Positions 7,260-8,665 of a DNA stretch of 8,665 nt are shown piece by piece (within the stretch, counting starts at the first letter, position 1; each line of letters starts with the position of its first letter). A program made the position numbers and the translations under genes. Location: NCBI GenBank assembly GCA_013698395.1, contig JACCUZ010000021.1, positions 1 through 8,665 of the forward strand, read 5' to 3'. This DNA comes from Sporichthyaceae bacterium (GTDB lineage Bacteria > Actinomycetota > Actinomycetes > JACCUZ01). Under the pieces are notes generated by a model. That model saw nothing but the letters and a program-made list of their open reading frames with translations. It searched no databases and was not told the DNA's origin.

Positions 7260-7568
7260 ATGGCGGGACAGAAGATCCGCATTCGGCTCAAGGCCTACGA
7301 CCACGAGGTCATCGACTCGTCGGCGCGCAAGATCGTCGACACGGTGACCCGCACGGGGGCGAAGGTCGCGGGTCCCGTGCCGCTCCCCACGGAGAAGAAC
7401 GTGTTCTGTGTGATCCGTTCGCCCCACAAGTACAAGGACAGCCGCGAGCACTTCGAGATGCGCACCCACAAGCGGCTTATCGACATCATCGACCCCACGC
7501 CGAAGACCGTCGACTCGCTGATGCGACTCGAGCTGCCGGCCGGCGTCGACATCGAGATCAAGCTCTGA
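7260..7568 (+). CDS. rpsJ: 30S ribosomal protein S10 (RpsJ/NusE)
   Basis: Small-subunit head protein; as NusE it also joins NusB in transcription antitermination and contacts NusG, linking polymerase and ribosome. The product is 102 aa, the usual length. It shows MAGQKIRIRLKAYDHEVID at the N-terminus, the S10 core GPVPLPTEKNVFCVIRSPHKYKDSREHFEMRTHKRLIDI, and the C-terminal LPAGVDIEIKL. ATG at 7260 is chosen because it gives the conserved N-terminus and lies downstream of the purine-rich GAAGGA (7242-7247, spacing 12). An in-frame upstream extension exists but encodes no S10-like sequence. It is the first gene of the S10 operon, 13 nt before rplC. The operon has its own leader, separated from tuf by a terminator hairpin. 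Confidence 0.99.
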   Translation: MAGQKIRIRLKAYDHEVIDSSARKIVDTVTRTGAKVAGPVPLPTEKNVFCVIRSPHKYKDSREHFEMRTHKRLIDIIDPTPKTVDSLMRLELPAGVDIEIKL

Positions 7569-7581
7569 GGAACGACGACCC

Positions 7582-8259
7582 ATGAGCACTGCGCCAACCC
7601 ATCCTCCGAAGACCGTCCGCGGTCTCCTGGGCAAGAAGCTCGGTATGACCCAGGTGTGGGACGACAACAACAAGGTCGTCCCGGTCACCGTCATCGACGC
7701 GTCGACGAACGTCGTGACGCAGGTGCGGTCCGCCGACAAGGATGGCTACACCGCCATCCAGCTCGGCTTCGGCGAGATCAAGTCCTCGAAGGTGACCAAG
7801 CCGATGGCCGGTCAGTTCGAGAGAGCCGGGGTCACCCCCCGCAAGCACCTCCTGGAGATCCGCTCCGCGGACGCCGAGAGTTACGCGGCCGGTCAGGAGC
7901 TGGGCGCCGACACCTTCTCGCCAGGCGACGTCATCGACGTCACGGGCACGAGCAAGGGCAAGGGGTTCGCCGGTGTGATGAAGCGGCACGGCTTCCACGG
8001 CGTCAGCGCGTCGCACGGCTCCCACCGCAACCACCGCAAGCCCGGCTCCATCGGTGGCTGCGCCACTCCGGGCCGGGTGTTCCCCGGCATGCGGATGGCC
8101 GGACGGATGGGCAAGGACACCATCACCACCCAGAACCTCACCGTCCACTCGGTCGACGCCGAGAAGGGCCTGATTCTCGTCAAGGGCGCCGTACCCGGGC
8201 CACGCGGCACGCTCGTCGTCCTGCGCTCGGCAGCGAAGTCGAAGGGAGCCGAGGCATGA
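7582..8259 (+). CDS. rplC: 50S ribosomal protein L3 (RplC)
   Basis: Early-assembly 23S rRNA-binding protein whose long loop reaches towards the peptidyl-transferase centre. The product is 225 aa, slightly longer than the E. coli form because of about 13 extra N-terminal residues before GLLGKKLGMTQVWDD, as is common in Actinobacteria. The L3 signature runs from GKGFAGVMKRHGFHG (from residue 126) through PGSIGGCATPGRVFPGMRMAGRMG (154-177). E. coli L3 has a PrmB-methylated glutamine in its GSIGQNQTPG segment; here the segment is GSIGGCATPG with no glutamine, so that modification should be absent. ATG at 7582 is preceded by GAGGAA (7567-7572), which overlaps the rpsJ stop. The TGA at 8257-8259 overlaps the rplD ATG as ATGA. 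Confidence 0.99.
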   Translation: MSTAPTHPPKTVRGLLGKKLGMTQVWDDNNKVVPVTVIDASTNVVTQVRSADKDGYTAIQLGFGEIKSSKVTKPMAGQFERAGVTPRKHLLEIRSADAESYAAGQELGADTFSPGDVIDVTGTSKGKGFAGVMKRHGFHGVSASHGSHRNHRKPGSIGGCATPGRVFPGMRMAGRMGKDTITTQNLTVHSVDAEKGLILVKGAVPGPRGTLVVLRSAAKSKGAEA

Positions 8260-8665
8260 GCACCGTTGACGTCGTCGACGCGGCCGGCACCACGACCGGC
8301 ACCGTCGAGCTCCCGGCCGAGATCTTCGACACCCAGGTCAACATCCCGCTGATCCATCAGGTCGTGGTGGCCCAGCTCGCAGCGGCACGCCAGGGGACCC
8401 ACGCCACGTTGGGCCGCGGGGAGGTCTCCGGCGGCGGGCGCAAGCCATATCGCCAGAAGGGCACCGGCCGGGCGCGCCAGGGCTCCATCCGCGCTCCTCA
8501 GTTCACCGGCGGCGGCGTGGTCCACGGACCGACGCCCCACGGCCACGAGCAGCGCACGCCGAAGAAGATGAAGGCAGCAGCTCTGCGTGGTGCGCTGTCG
8601 GACCGCGCCCGCGACGGCCGCGTGCACGTCGTGGAGAGCTTTGTCCCCGGTGACAGGCCCTCGAC
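8256..8665 (+). CDS. rplD: 50S ribosomal protein L4 (RplD), N-terminal part, cut by the window end
   Basis: Large-subunit protein whose extended loop lines the peptide exit tunnel; in E. coli it also represses the S10 operon. 136 complete codons are present and the frame runs off the right edge; the family is usually a little over 200 residues. The tunnel loop is clear: GRGEVSGGGRKPYRQKGTGRARQGS (residues 53-77) and RAPQFTGGGVVHGP (79-92). Lys68 in RQKGTGRAR corresponds to the lysine associated with macrolide resistance in E. coli L4 and is unchanged. The segment TPKKMKAAALRGALSDRA also fits. ATG at 8256 overlaps the rplC stop (ATGA), with AAGGGAG at 8242-8248 as ribosome binding site, so translation should be coupled. 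rplW and rplB are expected next. Confidence 0.97.
   Translation, partial: MSTVDVVDAAGTTTGTVELPAEIFDTQVNIPLIHQVVVAQLAAARQGTHATLGRGEVSGGGRKPYRQKGTGRARQGSIRAPQFTGGGVVHGPTPHGHEQRTPKKMKAAALRGALSDRARDGRVHVVESFVPGDRPS

Noticed and set aside
5712..7739. Minus-strand open frame of 675 codons opposite tuf, the tuf-rpsJ spacer and rpsJ
   Set aside because: It is codon-aligned with tuf and rpsJ, so it stays open because TTA, CTA and TCA codons are avoided in these GC-rich, highly expressed genes. Its translation is low-complexity, with no family resemblance.

Overview
This window is a translation and transcription 'housekeeping' locus from a high-GC Gram-positive bacterium (Actinomycetota, most likely class Actinomycetia). 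The evidence is the strong G/C preference at third codon positions, the gene order rpoC-rpsL-rpsG-fusA-tuf-rpsJ-rplC-rplD, and protein details. S12 keeps the actinobacterial-looking stretch TTTPKKPNSALRK, EF-Tu reads much like streptomycete EF-Tu as I remember it, and the RpoC tail ends in an actinobacterial-style GQAVPLEDFDYGPF segment. I cannot name a genus. All genes are on the + strand, and every gene is intact except the two cut by the window edges.

Layout. Positions 1-2442 are the C-terminal 813 codons of RNA polymerase beta' (rpoC). A good promoter (TTGACC-17 bp-TAACCT) follows only 19 bp after the rpoC stop and starts a structured leader of about 200 nt in front of the str operon: rpsL (S12), rpsG (S7), fusA (EF-G) and tuf (EF-Tu). 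Downstream of tuf, a 15-bp GC-rich hairpin without a U-tract probably ends the str transcript. A second structured leader of about 175-230 nt then precedes the S10 operon, of which rpsJ (S10), rplC (L3) and the first 136 codons of rplD (L4) are present. Coupling is tight: 1 nt between rpsL and rpsG, 13 nt between rpsJ and rplC, and an ATGA overlap between rplC and rplD.

How the genes work together. The products are RNA polymerase, decoding-site and small-subunit proteins (S12, S7, S10), the two elongation GTPases, and large-subunit proteins L3 and L4. All must be made in proportion to growth rate, and two separately promoted operons lie end to end here.

Main observation. The proteins are ordinary. 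The least explained signal is in the two untranslated leaders. The rpsL leader (2588-2612) and the rpsJ leader (7189-7213) share a 25-nt element, CGACAYACCCGACC-N4-GGGTCGG, which matches at 22 of 25 positions. It folds into a 6-bp hairpin with a 5-nt loop and has a conserved unpaired 5' flank. In both leaders it lies roughly 90-105 nt after the proposed transcription start and directly follows another GC-rich hairpin with GCCGCGC near its tip. This suggests a common RNA (or DNA) control element coordinating the str and S10 operons. Whether it is already described cannot be decided from this window. Two 11-bp tandem duplications, in the rpsL and tuf leaders, are smaller oddities. I see no mobile element, CRISPR array, tRNA, rRNA or accessory system.
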